DNA from: Clostridia bacterium
Lineage (GTDB): Bacteria > Bacillota > Clostridia > Christensenellales > CAG-138
DNA: 64,000 nt
Assembly: GCA_017525875.1 (NCBI GenBank)
Contig: JAFXSG010000048.1
Location: 65,856-129,855 of the forward strand
Direction of reading: 5' to 3'
Of the stretch, positions 41,318 through 49,791 are shown in pieces; positions within the stretch are counted from its first letter, which is position 1, and each line of letters opens with the position of its first letter. The notes under the pieces are model-generated. The model was not told where the DNA came from. It ran no database searches and saw only the letters and a list, made by a program, of their open reading frames with translations. A program made the position numbers and the translations under genes.

Positions 41318-42361
41318 TTAGCTGTTCTCCTCCGCGTGCTTGTTGCGGAGCTGGCCGCAGGCGCCGTCTATATCGGTGCCGAGCTCGCGGCGGACGGTGG
41401 CGGAGATATGCCGCTTTTCGAGCCAGCCGGCGAAGGTGTGCGCGTACGCTCTCGTGACGCCGAGAAGGTCGCGCTCCTTGACGGAGTTCAGCGGGATGAG
41501 GTTCACGTGGCAGTTGATGCCGCGAAGCCTCTCTGCAAGCTCGGCCGCGCATTCCTCGTAGGCGTTCACGCCGTCCACGAGCGCGTACTCGAAGATGACG
41601 CGCCTGCCCGTCACGTCCGCATAATGCTTCGCGGCGGGGATCAGCTCCTCCATGCGAAAGCTCTTGTTGACGGGCATGAGCCTGTCCCGAACGTCGTTAT
41701 TCGGCGCGTGGAGAGAGATGCAGAGGGTCACGTGCGGCGCGTCCTCGATCAGCTGATAGATCTTCGGAACGAGGCCGCAGGTGGAGAGGGAGATATTGCG
41801 CGGGCTTATCGCAAGGCCGTCCGCCGCCGTCGCCCTTCGGAGGAAGCGAACGGTGTTTTCGTAGTTGTCGAGCGGCTCGCCGCAGCCCATCATGACGATA
41901 TTGGTGACGGTGCGTTTTTTGCCGTCGTCCGCAGGAAAAGCGCGTTCAACGGCGGTGACCTCGGAGAGCATCTCGCCCGCGGTGAGGTCCCTGACGCGGC
42001 CGTTCAGCGTGGAGGCGCAGAACGCGCAGCCCATCCTGCAGCCCGCCTGCGTGGAGATGCAGAGCGTGTTGCCGTAGCTGTAGCGCATCAGCACGCCCTC
42101 GACGATGTTGCCGTCCTCAAGCTCATAGAGCATTTTGGCGGTATCGTCCTTTTGGGAATGCCGGACGTCTATTATCTCCGCGCCGCCAAAGGGCAGCTCG
42201 GAAAGCTTTTCCCTGAGGGCTTTGGGCAGATTGCTCATGTCCAGAGGGCGAACGCCCCGCGCGAGCCATTCCATGACCTGCTTTGCGCGGAACGCGGGCT
42301 GGCCGTGCTTTGCAAGCAGTTCGGTGAGTTCTTCTTTGGTTATTGATGCAAGGTCGATCAT
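41318..42361 (-). CDS. rlmN: 23S rRNA (adenine2503-C2)-methyltransferase RlmN
   Basis: The 347-residue radical SAM enzyme methylates A2503 of 23S rRNA and A37 of some tRNAs. The cluster motif CRMGCAFC (C-x3-C-x2-C) is present, along with MGCGEPLDN and the tail Cys/His region (YAHTFAGWLEKRHISATVRRELG). AAAGGAAAAAACAG is the ribosome site, inside the rsmB end. It overlaps rsmB by 4 bases and belongs to the def-fmt-rsmB-rlmN series. Confidence 0.96.
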   Translation of the reverse strand: MIDLASITKEELTELLAKHGQPAFRAKQVMEWLARGVRPLDMSNLPKALREKLSELPFGGAEIIDVRHSQKDDTAKMLYELEDGNIVEGVLMRYSYGNTLCISTQAGCRMGCAFCASTLNGRVRDLTAGEMLSEVTAVERAFPADDGKKRTVTNIVMMGCGEPLDNYENTVRFLRRATAADGLAISPRNISLSTCGLVPKIYQLIEDAPHVTLCISLHAPNNDVRDRLMPVNKSFRMEELIPAAKHYADVTGRRVIFEYALVDGVNAYEECAAELAERLRGINCHVNLIPLNSVKERDLLGVTRAYAHTFAGWLEKRHISATVRRELGTDIDGACGQLRNKHAEENS

Positions 42362-43671
42362 ACCCTGTTTTTTCCTTTAATAAATCTTGCGATGAAAAAG
42401 CCGTCGGCGCCGTCGGTGTTCGGGAACAGCTGAAGGAACGGGCGGCAGTCCGGCGCGGCGGGATCCCTCCCCGGGACGAGGAAGGAGCAGTCCTCCGCGG
42501 TGAAATCCGGGCGCTTTGCGAGGAAAGCGCGGGCGTTTTCGAGGTTTTCGCGCCGGGAGACCGTGCAGGTGGAATAGACGAGGCAGCCGCCCTCCTTCAC
42601 GCGGTCTGCGGCGTTCAGAAGGATGCGCAGCTGAAGCTCCGCGAGCGCCGCGATATCCTCCCCGCTGCGGTTCAGCATGGCGTCCGGCTTGGAGCCGCCG
42701 CCGAGGCCGGAGCAGGGCGCGTCGCAAAGCACGGCGTCGAAGCTCCCGCCGCCGAAGTCGCTTTCGGCAGCGTCACAGGTGACGACCTCCGCGCCCGTCA
42801 CGCCGAGGCGGGCGAAGGTCTTTTTGATAAGCTCCGCGCGGTGGGGGTACAGTTCCGCCGAAACGATCCTGCCCTCGCCCCGCATGAGGCTCCAAAGATA
42901 CGCGCTTTTGCCGCCGGGCGCGGCGCACGCGTCGAGCACGGTCATGCCCGGCCGCACCTTGCACGCGCGGCAGGCGAGCATCGCGCTCTCGCTCTGGACG
43001 GTCATTTTGCCGGTTTTGAAGAGGTCGAGGCCGGTCACGTCCGCCGTCCCGCGCAGGATGAGCGCGTTTTCATCGTATTTGCCGCGTTCAAAGGCGACGC
43101 CGAGTTTTTCAAGTTCCGCCGCCAGCTCCTGCGCCGTGAACGGATACTGCGCACGGACGGTCAGCCTGTGGAGCCTTGAAGAGAGCAGGCTTTCGGTGAA
43201 CGCCTCGCCGTAGTCCTCAAGGTATTCCCGGATCATAAAGCGCGGCATGCCGTACAGTACGGAGAGCCTCTCCGCGGGCTCATCGGGGAGCGCGGGCAGG
43301 CTTCCCGCCGCGCGGTCCCTCGCGACGCTCCTGAGAACGCCGTTCACGAACCCCGCGAGGCTCGCCTTGCCGATGGACTTTGCAAGCTCCGCGCCGTCCG
43401 AGCAGGCGGCGTGGTCCGGCACGTCCATAAAGAGGAGGCGCGTTATCGAAAGGCGAAGGACGTTGCGGATGCTTCCGTGCACCCGGCCCTTCGCGTATTT
43501 GCCGATCAGAAAATCCGCATAGCGCATCCGCTCCAGCGTTTCGTAAACGAGCGCGGTCACGCTGCGGGCGGCCGCCGCGTCCGCCCCGGCGAGACGCTTT
43601 TTGAGGGCGAGGTTCGCGTAGGCGCCGCCGGTCACGATATCGGTCAGTATGTCATAGGCGAGCCGGATCAT
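42358..43671 (-). CDS. rsmB: 16S rRNA (cytosine967-C5)-methyltransferase RsmB
   Basis: The 437-residue protein has an N-terminal NusB-like domain (RLAYDILTDIVTGGAYANLALKKRL, helical to about 130). The methyltransferase domain follows, with SAM motif DACAAPGGKSAYL, DAPCSG and the catalytic-pair YSTCTVS. The ATG at 43671 overlaps the fmt stop by 4 bases. The longer open frame to 43833 is out of phase with the fmt end and not used. Confidence 0.95.
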   Translation of the reverse strand: MIRLAYDILTDIVTGGAYANLALKKRLAGADAAAARSVTALVYETLERMRYADFLIGKYAKGRVHGSIRNVLRLSITRLLFMDVPDHAACSDGAELAKSIGKASLAGFVNGVLRSVARDRAAGSLPALPDEPAERLSVLYGMPRFMIREYLEDYGEAFTESLLSSRLHRLTVRAQYPFTAQELAAELEKLGVAFERGKYDENALILRGTADVTGLDLFKTGKMTVQSESAMLACRACKVRPGMTVLDACAAPGGKSAYLWSLMRGEGRIVSAELYPHRAELIKKTFARLGVTGAEVVTCDAAESDFGGGSFDAVLCDAPCSGLGGGSKPDAMLNRSGEDIAALAELQLRILLNAADRVKEGGCLVYSTCTVSRRENLENARAFLAKRPDFTAEDCSFLVPGRDPAAPDCRPFLQLFPNTDGADGFFIARFIKGKNRV

Positions 43672-44663
43672 ACGCCTTCCGGCCGCTCGAACACGCAGCC
43701 GAGCAGTTTTTTGCCGTTGAGCGCCGCCTTCGCCGCCATGGGCTTCCCGCCGGGGAACTGCAGCTCGACGATCTCGATAAAGCCGTCCCCCGTTTTGACC
43801 GCGAGGCCCTGCTTCGGGCTTGCGGCGACGCATTCGCCCGGGACCGCTGCCGTGAACGCCGAAAGATCTGCCTTGGGAAAATCAGAAGGCTCCCGGATGG
43901 GCTTCGTTTTGAGGATGCGGACGTTTTGCCCGGCGAGCACGGCGAACGCGCACGGGGCGGGCGCGAGCCCGCGGACGAGGTCGTGGATGCGCTGAGTCGG
44001 CAGGGCGAAATCAATCATCGCGTCCTGCTTTTTGATCGGGCGGCAATAGGTGGCGAGCGTTCCGTCCTGCGCGGTGCGTGTGAGCGTTCCCGCCTCAAGC
44101 GCGTCGACGGTCTCCAAAAGGAGCTCCGCGCCGAGCTCCGCAAGGCGGGCGTAAAGCTCGCCGTAGGTCTCGTTTTCGCCGATCTCCGTTTCTTTTTTCA
44201 GCAGGATATCGCCCTCGTCCATGCCGAGGCTCGTCAGCATCGTGGTCACGCCGGTGACCTTTTCGCCTTTGATGATTGCCGTCTGGATCGGGGACGCGCC
44301 GCGGTACGCGGGCAGAAGGCTGCCGTGGACGTTGACGCAGCCGTACTTCGGGATCGAGAGGTTCTCTTCCGAAAGGAGCTGGCCGAACGCCGCGGTGACC
44401 ATGAGGTCCGGCGCAAAGGCGCGCAGGGCGTTGACGCCTTCCTCTCGGCGGATGCGCTCGAACTGGTGCACGGGAAGTCCCGCCTCGAGCGCGGCGAGCT
44501 TGACCTCAGGCGCCGCGAGCGCGTGGCCGCGGTCCTTCGGGCGGTCGGGCTGGGTGAAGACCTCGATCTCGTACCCCCGGGCGATCAGCATTTTGAGCGA
44601 AGGCACCGCAAATCCGGGCGTGCCGAGGAACGCGATTTTTCTGATTTTATTCTGTTCGTTCAC
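43668..44663 (-). CDS. fmt: Methionyl-tRNA formyltransferase
   Basis: The 331-residue enzyme formylates initiator Met-tRNA. KIAFLGTPGFAVPSLKML opens the fold, NVHGSLLPAYRGASPIQ holds the catalytic His, and TMLTSLGMDEGDILL completes the active site. The start is GTG at 44661-44663, ten codons before RKIAFLG, with GGAGGACGAC about 15 bases upstream. An ATG-initiated longer frame would overlap def heavily. It follows def by 10 bases. Confidence 0.95.
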   Translation of the reverse strand: MNEQNKIRKIAFLGTPGFAVPSLKMLIARGYEIEVFTQPDRPKDRGHALAAPEVKLAALEAGLPVHQFERIRREEGVNALRAFAPDLMVTAAFGQLLSEENLSIPKYGCVNVHGSLLPAYRGASPIQTAIIKGEKVTGVTTMLTSLGMDEGDILLKKETEIGENETYGELYARLAELGAELLLETVDALEAGTLTRTAQDGTLATYCRPIKKQDAMIDFALPTQRIHDLVRGLAPAPCAFAVLAGQNVRILKTKPIREPSDFPKADLSAFTAAVPGECVAASPKQGLAVKTGDGFIEIVELQFPGGKPMAAKAALNGKKLLGCVFERPEGV

Positions 44664-44673
44664 GGCGATATCG

Positions 44674-45165
44674 TCAGTCGTCCTCCTCATCGTCGTACCC
44701 CGCGTTCGGGTCGAAACCCTCGGGCGGCTCGGTGACCTTTTCAAGGTAGACGTGCCCGTCCAGATGGTCGTTTTCGTGCAGAACGCAGCGCGCGTGGAGC
44801 CCCTCGCAGGTGTACTGCATGAGCTTGCCGCGGCGGTCGAACGCGCGGAACTTCACTTTGTTGGGGCGTACGACGTAGCCGGAGCGCTCCGGGAACGAGA
44901 GGCAGCCTTCCATGCCGCCCTGCTCGCCGGAGGTCTCGAGGATCTCGGGATTGATCGCCTCGATGAGCCCGTCGCCGCAGTCCATCACGAACACGCGGCG
45001 CAGGATGCCGACCTGGGGCGCGGCAAGGCCCACGCCCTCGGCGGCGTACATGGTCTCGGCCATGTCGTCCAAAAGCTTCCAAAGCTTTTCATCGAATTTT
45101 TCAACGGGACGCGCCGTCTTGTAGAGACAGGCCGCGTCGTCCTTAAAGATATTTCTGACTGCCAT
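44674..45165 (-). CDS. def: Peptide deformylase
   Basis: The 163-residue metalloenzyme has the three motifs GVGLAAPQVG, EGCLSFPE and HENDHLDG (HEXXH-type zinc/iron site). It removes the formyl group from nascent proteins and is first in the def-fmt-rsmB-rlmN-prpC-pknB-rsgA-rpe-topoisomerase series. The final DDEEDD tail is acidic and longer than in typical enzymes. Confidence 0.96.
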   Translation of the reverse strand: MAVRNIFKDDAACLYKTARPVEKFDEKLWKLLDDMAETMYAAEGVGLAAPQVGILRRVFVMDCGDGLIEAINPEILETSGEQGGMEGCLSFPERSGYVVRPNKVKFRAFDRRGKLMQYTCEGLHARCVLHENDHLDGHVYLEKVTEPPEGFDPNAGYDDEEDD

Positions 45166-45294
45166 TTCGGTCTTCCTTCAGCTTTTGTATTTGCTCTTCG
45201 CGGCCGCAGCGGATGCGGCTTCGCAGAATTTACCAACTTTAATTATAACATGAATAATCGAACATGAAAAGAGCGAATTTGGGCCCATGGCTTT

Positions 45295-45424
45295 GTAGGG
45301 GCGGATATCATCTGCCAGCCGTAAAAAACGATGCCGCGATGGAAAAAGCGATGCGGCGGGACGAACGGTCCTCCGCCGTTTAATCTGCCCGTCGATTGAG
45401 CGGGCGGCAGATTGCCGCCCCTAC
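45295..45424. repeat. GTAGGGGCGG element, copy D
   Basis: The 130-base copy has left end GTAGGGGCGGATATCATCTG and right end GGCAGATTGCCGCCCCTAC. It lies between def and the MreB-like gene in a gene-free stretch (45166-45742) that is otherwise filled by repeats. Confidence 0.85.
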
Positions 45425-45438
45425 GGGAAAAGCCAAGC

Positions 45439-45502
45439 TTCAGGCCTTCCCCTCTGAGGGGAAGGTGGCATTTTGCTTAGGCAAAATGACGGATGAGGTG
45501 TT
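45439..45502. repeat. CACCTCATC...CCCCTCAGAGGGG repeat, inverted copy
   Basis: Read on the minus strand it starts TTTTAACACCTCATCCGTCA, contains the hairpin CATTTTGCC/GGCAAAATG, and ends with CCTTCCCCTCAGAGGGG. This is a structured variant of the 28574 repeat. Confidence 0.65.
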
Positions 45503-45543
45503 AAAAACAAGATTTCCCCTAAGGAAAATCCACCGTTTTCGCA

Positions 45544-45746
45544 GTAGGGGCGGCAATCTGCCGCCAGCTTAGCTTCGGTCAAATCTATCTCCGGAACATC
45601 CCATGTCCGCCGCTTTACACCTCATCAGTCAGCCTTCGCCTAAACTCGGCTGCCAGCTTTCCCTCAGAGGGGAAGCCCGCCGGCCTGATCGTTCCGCCGC
45701 CGCATTTCGTCACCGCCGCAAACTGGCGGCAGGTTGCCGCCCCTAC
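45544..45746. repeat. GTAGGGGCGG element, copy E, with a nested second repeat
   Basis: The 203-base copy runs from GTAGGGGCGGCAATCTGCCG to GGCAGGTTGCCGCCCCTAC. A CACCTCATCAGTCAGCC...CCCTCAGAGGGG unit is inserted inside (45612-45680), so one repeat family has entered the other. Its right end overlaps the last codon region of the MreB-like gene. Confidence 0.8.
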
Positions 45747-46777
45747 TGTATTTTTTCCCGCCGCATCCCCGAATTCCTCGGAGAGCCGCTGTCGGTCTCG
45801 AAGAACGGGAACGCGGCTTTTCGCCCCCGCGCTTCGCCGAAGAGGTATTCGCGCAGGCCGTCCGCAGCCGCGGTCTCCGCGTTTTTTGCGGCGGTCACGG
45901 GGAGGCCGAGCTCCCGCGAGAGCAGTTCGGGCAGGCCGAGGAGCCTTGCTCCCCCGCCGATCAGCGCAACGCCGCTCTCCGAAACGTCCGAAAGCAGATC
46001 CGGCGAAAGCGCCCGCAGCGCATCCGAAACGAAGCGCGCAAGGCGCATGGAGCCCGCCTCCGCCGCGCGGCGCAGGTGCGAGGCCTTCGCGCGGATGCTG
46101 ACCGGCAGGCCGTTTTCGGCCGAGCGCGCGTCCACGAGGAACGAGGAGCGTCTGAGCTGCTGCTTGATGACTTCCGCGACACGGCTGCCGATGAGCGCGC
46201 CGTGCTCCTCACGGAAGCAGCTTTGGATCGCCCTGTCGGCCTCGGAGCTGCCGAAAGGCTCCATGCACTCGAACAGCACGCCGCCGTTCGCGATCACCGC
46301 GCAGCGCGTCGTTTCAAAGCCGATATCCACGAGCATTCGGGCCTTGCTGCCGTTTGGGCCGAGCCCCGCGCCGAGCGCGCCGGCAAGCGAGGCGTCCACC
46401 GTGCGGAAGCTGTGGAACCCCGCGAGCCTTGCCGCCTGCCGGAACGCCTGCCTGCGCAGCTCCGGCAGCAGGCCGGGCAGGGCGCAGTACAGGTCGATCG
46501 CCTGTGCCGTCCTCCTGCCCGTCGCCTCCTTTGCGGCGCTTGAAAGCAGCAGTGCGAGCAGTTTGACGTCCGCCGCGCAGCCTTCGCGCACGGTCCTGAG
46601 CGGCACGCCCCGCTTCCGCGCCTCCTCGCCCCACGCGATCACGCGGAGGCTCCGTTCCCCGCGGCGGTTCTGCTGCTGCTCAAGCGCGATCAGCGAGGGC
46701 TGCCGTTTCACGCCCTCCGCCGTCGCCGCTTTGATATTTGCGGAGCCGATATCGACCCCGAGAGCGGTTCTCGTCAT
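45743..46777 (-). CDS. Divergent MreB/actin-like protein
   Basis: The 344-residue protein shows actin-family motifs: ALGVDIGSANIKAATAEG (phosphate 1), MLVDIGFETTRCAVIANGG (phosphate 2) and GVALIGGGARLLGLPELLS (adenosine). EADRAIQSCFREEHGALIGSRVAEVIK matches the MreB helix. It is more divergent than a canonical MreB, whose phosphate 1 loop reads GIDLGTAN. The mreC and mreD genes do not follow. A role in shape or sporulation envelope is possible. It is downstream of maf, as in many Bacillota maf-mreB loci. The end of the gene overlaps repeat copy E, and the tail (FFETDSGSPRNSG) may have been altered by it. Confidence 0.82.
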   Translation of the reverse strand: MTRTALGVDIGSANIKAATAEGVKRQPSLIALEQQQNRRGERSLRVIAWGEEARKRGVPLRTVREGCAADVKLLALLLSSAAKEATGRRTAQAIDLYCALPGLLPELRRQAFRQAARLAGFHSFRTVDASLAGALGAGLGPNGSKARMLVDIGFETTRCAVIANGGVLFECMEPFGSSEADRAIQSCFREEHGALIGSRVAEVIKQQLRRSSFLVDARSAENGLPVSIRAKASHLRRAAEAGSMRLARFVSDALRALSPDLLSDVSESGVALIGGGARLLGLPELLSRELGLPVTAAKNAETAAADGLREYLFGEARGRKAAFPFFETDSGSPRNSGMRREKIQ

Positions 46778-46872
46778 AAAAGGACCTCCGGAATATTCTT
46801 ACAAAAAGAGTATTCCCGAGGTCCCCTTGAATTAACCTTCCCGGCGCCGTGAGGGCGGGGCCGTTTATGCGT

Positions 46873-47475
46873 TTATTTGTCGTCTTTCATGAAATCGCGC
46901 GGCAGCACGCCCGCGCGCCCGAGCAGATGGTACGCCGTGGGCAGCGGCAGGCCGATGACGGTGAAATAATTGCCCTCGACTTCTCGGACGAACATGCCGA
47001 ACGGACCCTGGATGCCGTACGCGCCGGCCTTGTCCATCGGTTCGCCGGAAGCGACGTAGAGCCGGATCTCCTCCTCAGTGAGTTCCTCGAAGGTGACGCG
47101 CGTGGTGCTGACTTCGCTCTCCGTGCCGTTATCCGTTACGACCGCCACGCCGGTGCAGACCGTGTGCGTCCTGCCCGAGAGCAGACGAAGGATGCGGACG
47201 GCGTCCGCTTCGTCCTTCGGCTTTCCAATTATAATACCGTCAAGCGTAACGACCGTGTCCGCGCCGAGCACGGCAAAGCCTTCGCCCGGGCGTTCGGCCC
47301 GCAGGCGCGACGCGACCTCCTCCGCCTTGCGCACGGCGAGGCTCCGCACGTATTCGCAGGGATCGGTCTCGTAAGTGCGCTCGTCCGCCCCGCTCGGGAC
47401 GATCTCATATTCATAACCGCACATCGTGAGCAGCTCGCGCCGCCGCTCGGAAGAGCTCGCTAAGATCAGCTTCAT
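46873..47475 (-). CDS. maf: Maf-like nucleotide pyrophosphatase
   Basis: The 200-residue protein begins MKLILASSSERRRELL, with the catalytic Asp in VLGADTVV and KPKDEADAVRILRLLSGRTH as usual. Maf proteins hydrolyse modified or non-canonical NTPs and delay septum formation when overexpressed. The ATG at 47475 lies 42 residues inside the longer open frame, whose start would overlap the mraZ control region. It is divergent from mraZ. Confidence 0.93.
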   Translation of the reverse strand: MKLILASSSERRRELLTMCGYEYEIVPSGADERTYETDPCEYVRSLAVRKAEEVASRLRAERPGEGFAVLGADTVVTLDGIIIGKPKDEADAVRILRLLSGRTHTVCTGVAVVTDNGTESEVSTTRVTFEELTEEEIRLYVASGEPMDKAGAYGIQGPFGMFVREVEGNYFTVIGLPLPTAYHLLGRAGVLPRDFMKDDK

Positions 47476-47642
47476 TTCGGTCCGCCTCCAGGTCTCAGGA
47501 AAATTACTCCCACTTTGTACCACGTTTTGGGAAAAAGCTCCGTCATCGCCCGTTTTTATGCCGTTTTCGCTGCCCGGAGCTCCGCTAAAGCATATCAGCA
47601 TCGGTTCGAATAATCAAGTTTTTCAAAAAAATTTTGATTTGG

Positions 47643-47684
47643 GTGGGAAAAAGTGTTGCCAAGTGGAAATGGATATGCTATAAT
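47643..47684 (+). promoter_or_regulatory. mraZ promoter with MraZ operator repeats
   Basis: TTGCCA (47656-47661), 17-base spacer, TATAAT (47679-47684). Three GTG-starting direct repeats at exact 10-base steps (GTGGG at 47643, GTGTT at 47653, GTGGA at 47663) cover the -35 box. This is the layout expected for MraZ binding, so the division cluster is probably under MraZ autorepression. Confidence 0.85.
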
Positions 47685-47740
47685 TATTGCACATTAATAC
47701 AAAAGTGGGAATTTATCCCGCTCAGGAAGGAGGTGCCGCG

Positions 47741-48229
47741 ATGCTGATCGGCAAATCGACCAATAATCTCGATTCAAAAGGCCGTCTTTTCATCCCCACC
47801 AAGTGGCGCGTGGATCTGACGGACCACATCGTTTTGCTGTATGGCTTCGGCGCCTCCGATGAAGACAGATACCTGCAGCTCATGAGCTACGAGCACTTCC
47901 TTGAGTTCATCAACACCGTCAACAAGCTGCATCCCACCGACCTCAGCTTCATCCGCGCGCAGCGGTTCATCTTCCCCAACGCGGAGGAATTCAATCCGGA
48001 CAAGCAGGGTCGTATCCTCATTCCCCAGGATTTCATCAAATACGCGGGTATCGATTCCGAAGCGATCCTGCTCGGCATGGGCGACCGCATCGAGATGTGG
48101 GATCCCGCGAATTACGATAAGTACTGCAAGAGTTACGGCGCGGCCGACTTCAAGGCGGACATGCAGTTCCGCGCCGATACCGACAACGCGCTTTCGAGCG
48201 GCAGGCCCGCGGAAGGCAGCGCGAGGTAA
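47741..48229 (+). CDS. mraZ: MraZ transcriptional regulator
   Basis: The 162-residue protein has two SpoVT/AbrB-like half-domains (MLIGKSTNNLDSKGRLFIPTKWR, then NPDKQGRILIPQDFIKYAG) with the conserved DxKGR motifs, and a short extended C-terminus. It opens the division/cell-wall cluster and represses it at the repeats at 47643-47667. AGGAGG precedes ATG 47741. It runs into rsmH with 4 bases between. Confidence 0.96.
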   Translation: MLIGKSTNNLDSKGRLFIPTKWRVDLTDHIVLLYGFGASDEDRYLQLMSYEHFLEFINTVNKLHPTDLSFIRAQRFIFPNAEEFNPDKQGRILIPQDFIKYAGIDSEAILLGMGDRIEMWDPANYDKYCKSYGAADFKADMQFRADTDNALSSGRPAEGSAR

Positions 48230-48233
48230 GCGC

Positions 48234-49169
48234 ATGGAGAGCTGCTACCACGTTCCGATCATGCTGGGCGAGGTGCTTGAGCTGCTCTCCCCCGAGCGAG
48301 GCGGCGTTTTCGTGGACGGCACGCTCGGCGGCGGAGGCCACTCAAGCGGCATCCTTTCACGGCTCGGCAGCGGCGGCAAGCTCTTCGGCATCGACAGGGA
48401 CGACGAAGCCATCGCGGCCGCGAGCGCACGCCTTTCTTCATTCCCCGCTTTCACCGCCGTTCACGGCAATTTCTTCGATATGGCCCGGCTGCTCGAGCCC
48501 TACGGCGTCACCGGGGCGGACGGGATCCTGCTGGATCTCGGCGTGAGCTCCCACCAGCTTGACGATGCGAGCCGCGGGTTCTCCTACGGAGCGGACGCAA
48601 AGCTCGACATGCGCATGGACCGCACGCAGCAGCTCAGCGCGTATGAGGTAGTGAACGGATACAGTGAAAGGAAGCTCTTCGAGATCATCCGCGACTACGG
48701 CGAGGAGCGCTTCGCTCACCGCATCGCCTCCGCCATCGGCAAAGCGCGTGAGAGCGCTCCGATCGAAAGCACGACCGAGCTCGCGGACGTCATCAAGCGG
48801 GCGATCCCCGCGGCAAACCGCCGCGAAGGTCCCCACCCCGCCAAGCGCACATTCCAGGCGATCCGCATCGAGGTCAACGGCGAGCTTGCCGGCCTTGAAA
48901 AAGCGATCACGAACGCGGCGCGTTTCCTGAACCCCGGCGGAGTCATAGCGGTCATCACCTTCCATTCTCTCGAGGACCGCATCGTCAAAAACGTTTTCAA
49001 AACACTTCAGCATCCCTGCGTCTGCCCGCCAAGCGCACCGGTCTGCGTTTGCGGGAGGAAGCAGGAGCTCGAAATAATCACCGGCAAGCCGGTCACGGCC
49101 TGCAGGGAAGAGCTTGAGCTCAACCCGCGCGCGAGGAGCGCAAAGCTTCGGGCGGCGAAGCACGTTTAG
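48234..49169 (+). CDS. rsmH: 16S rRNA (cytosine1402-N4)-methyltransferase RsmH
   Basis: The 311-residue protein has HVPIMLGEVLELL, the SAM-binding GTLGGGGHSSGI, DLGVSSHQLDDASRGFS and FHSLEDRIVKN motifs of RsmH/MraW. It fine-tunes the P-site of the ribosome. GAGGT lies just before the ATG, 4 bases after the mraZ stop. The frame open upstream is the mraZ shadow. Confidence 0.96.
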   Translation: MESCYHVPIMLGEVLELLSPERGGVFVDGTLGGGGHSSGILSRLGSGGKLFGIDRDDEAIAAASARLSSFPAFTAVHGNFFDMARLLEPYGVTGADGILLDLGVSSHQLDDASRGFSYGADAKLDMRMDRTQQLSAYEVVNGYSERKLFEIIRDYGEERFAHRIASAIGKARESAPIESTTELADVIKRAIPAANRREGPHPAKRTFQAIRIEVNGELAGLEKAITNAARFLNPGGVIAVITFHSLEDRIVKNVFKTLQHPCVCPPSAPVCVCGRKQELEIITGKPVTACREELELNPRARSAKLRAAKHV

Positions 49170-49204
49170 CAAAGATCACATAATTTCTTGGGGGTAAGAA
49201 TACT

Positions 49205-49657
49205 ATGGCAAGGGAAACAAGGATCAACGGCAGCATCAGCGAGCAGGTGCGCGTTTACGCGCCCAGTGACGGCGCGCTCGCATACAGAGAGGATTACCCC
49301 TACCGCACGGCAAGGCTCGCGGCGCAGCCCGCGCACAAGCCGGAAGCGCAGCCGAGGCCGGATGAGCACAGGAAGCCTCACGGCGTCCGCATCCCCAACC
49401 TGCTCGAAATGGCGAGGCAGAACCACTTCTTCATCAAGTTCCTTGCCGTTTGCTGCATCATCGCCGTCGCGGCGGTCGCGGCGCTCGCGGTCGTCCGCTT
49501 CGTCAGGATCGCCGACATACAGAACGACATCAACGCGCTGAACAGCGAGATCCAGGCCACCGAGCGCGCTATCTCCGACCTCAGCTTTTCAAGCCAGCCC
49601 ACCATCAATGCGACGGAGTTTGCTTCCGAGGTCGGGCTCGTTCCCGCGCGTCCCTGA
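49205..49657 (+). CDS. ftsL: FtsL-like septum protein
   Basis: The 150-residue bitopic protein has a basic/Pro-rich cytoplasmic start of about 75 residues, one membrane helix at about 78-98 (IKFLAVCCIIAVAAVAALAV) and a short periplasmic coiled coil (RIADIQNDINALNSEIQATE). This is the size and topology of FtsL, which normally sits between rsmH and the transpeptidase gene, as here. It forms a complex with FtsB/DivIC and FtsQ/DivIB. The cytoplasmic part is longer than in Bacillus. Confidence 0.8.
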   Translation: MARETRINGSISEQVRVYAPSDGALAYREDYPYRTARLAAQPAHKPEAQPRPDEHRKPHGVRIPNLLEMARQNHFFIKFLAVCCIIAVAAVAALAVVRFVRIADIQNDINALNSEIQATERAISDLSFSSQPTINATEFASEVGLVPARP

Positions 49658-49791
49658 CCCCCGTCCGGGCGGTCCTTCCCGCCCGGCGTTAAAGCCCTCA
49701 GCCGGCGGCATTTGTTTTGCTGCGATGCCGCGCGGCGGATCCCTGCGGGATCCATCCCATTCCGCATGAAAGGAGCCCCCTGCGGGCACGG

